Shown here piece by piece: positions 61,431 through 64,000 of a stretch of 64,000 bases of DNA. The DNA lies in NCBI RefSeq assembly GCF_000015245.1, contig NC_008700.1, positions 4,216,001 through 4,280,000 on the forward strand. The letters run 5' to 3'. A model generated the notes under the pieces. It searched no databases. It was not told where the DNA came from and saw only the letters and a program-made list of their open reading frames with translations. The first letter of the stretch is position 1. Every line of letters begins with the position of its first letter. Both the position numbers and the translations under genes were made by a program. The stretch comes from Shewanella amazonensis SB2B (GTDB lineage Bacteria > Pseudomonadota > Gammaproteobacteria > Enterobacterales > Shewanellaceae).

Positions 61431-64000
<2,570 letters not shown>

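Overview
The window looks like a chromosomal segment of a Shewanella-type marine gammaproteobacterium with moderately high GC. The grounds are a doubled periplasmic formate dehydrogenase locus with small Tat proteins, DUF3305/DUF3306 and a TorD-like chaperone, a secreted M6 protease with a GlyGly-CTERM tail, several cyclic-di-GMP genes, and an rRNA operon ending in tRNA-Asp. The genus is an inference from gene content. Dense packing, strong Shine-Dalgarno sequences and several convergent genes that overlap at their 3' ends are typical of such a genome.

Layout. 1-3000: tail of an unrecognised gene, a PAS-GGDEF diguanylate cyclase, a lipoprotein, a thioredoxin-like protein, and two small divergent envelope genes separated by a cluster of CGGACA/TGTCCG half-sites. 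3000-7400: a DUF2238 membrane protein and a four-gene efflux operon (TetR, membrane fusion protein, ABC ATPase, ABC-2 permease). 7500-12000: small membrane proteins, a PAP2 phosphatase, a GlxA-type AraC regulator and an HPt/response-regulator pair without a kinase. 12000-19000: an M16 peptidase, a GFA-family protein, a chemoreceptor, a CPBP-family protein and a degenerate-GGDEF/EAL protein. 19000-24300: a pentapeptide-repeat protein, an unrecognised 638-residue membrane-anchored protein, and a TPR-GGDEF protein whose N-terminal half is strikingly AT-rich. 24300-28550: a HemN-like radical SAM protein and a divergent LysR/class III aminotransferase pair.

29100-45100 is the formate dehydrogenase locus. 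On the minus strand it reads DUF3305, DUF3306, a four-cluster ferredoxin, a TorD-like chaperone, then Tat peptide-fdhA-fdhB-fdhC, then a tandem array of terminators, then a second Tat peptide-fdhA-fdhB-fdhC. Divergently on the plus strand lie fdhD and a translationally coupled regulator with an excisionase-type HTH and a molybdate-binding-like domain. FdhA (molybdenum or tungsten, with Cys rather than selenocysteine) would oxidise formate in the periplasm, FdhB would carry the electrons through Fe-S clusters, and the cytochrome b subunit FdhC would pass them to quinone. FdhD would supply the sulfur ligand of the cofactor, and the TorD-like protein would guard the apoenzyme before Tat export.

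45100-60600 holds housekeeping and accessory genes: rlmF, a FliL-like protein, ubiC, an M6 protease, a GH63-type glycosidase, a MarC-family protein, a PAS-GGDEF-EAL protein, a ZIP-like transporter with a His-rich tail, a TANGO2-like protein, a PlsC-like acyltransferase, a LysE exporter and an MscS channel. 60980-64000 is the distal part of an rRNA operon on the minus strand: 23S (its 5' end lies beyond the right edge), 5S, tRNA-Asp(GTC) and a terminator.

The most unusual structures are the array of three decayed copies of the fdhC 3' end, each with its own terminator (34216-34628), and the operator-like repeats at 2558-2630 and 43198-43262. No CRISPR array, transposase, integrase or prophage gene was seen.
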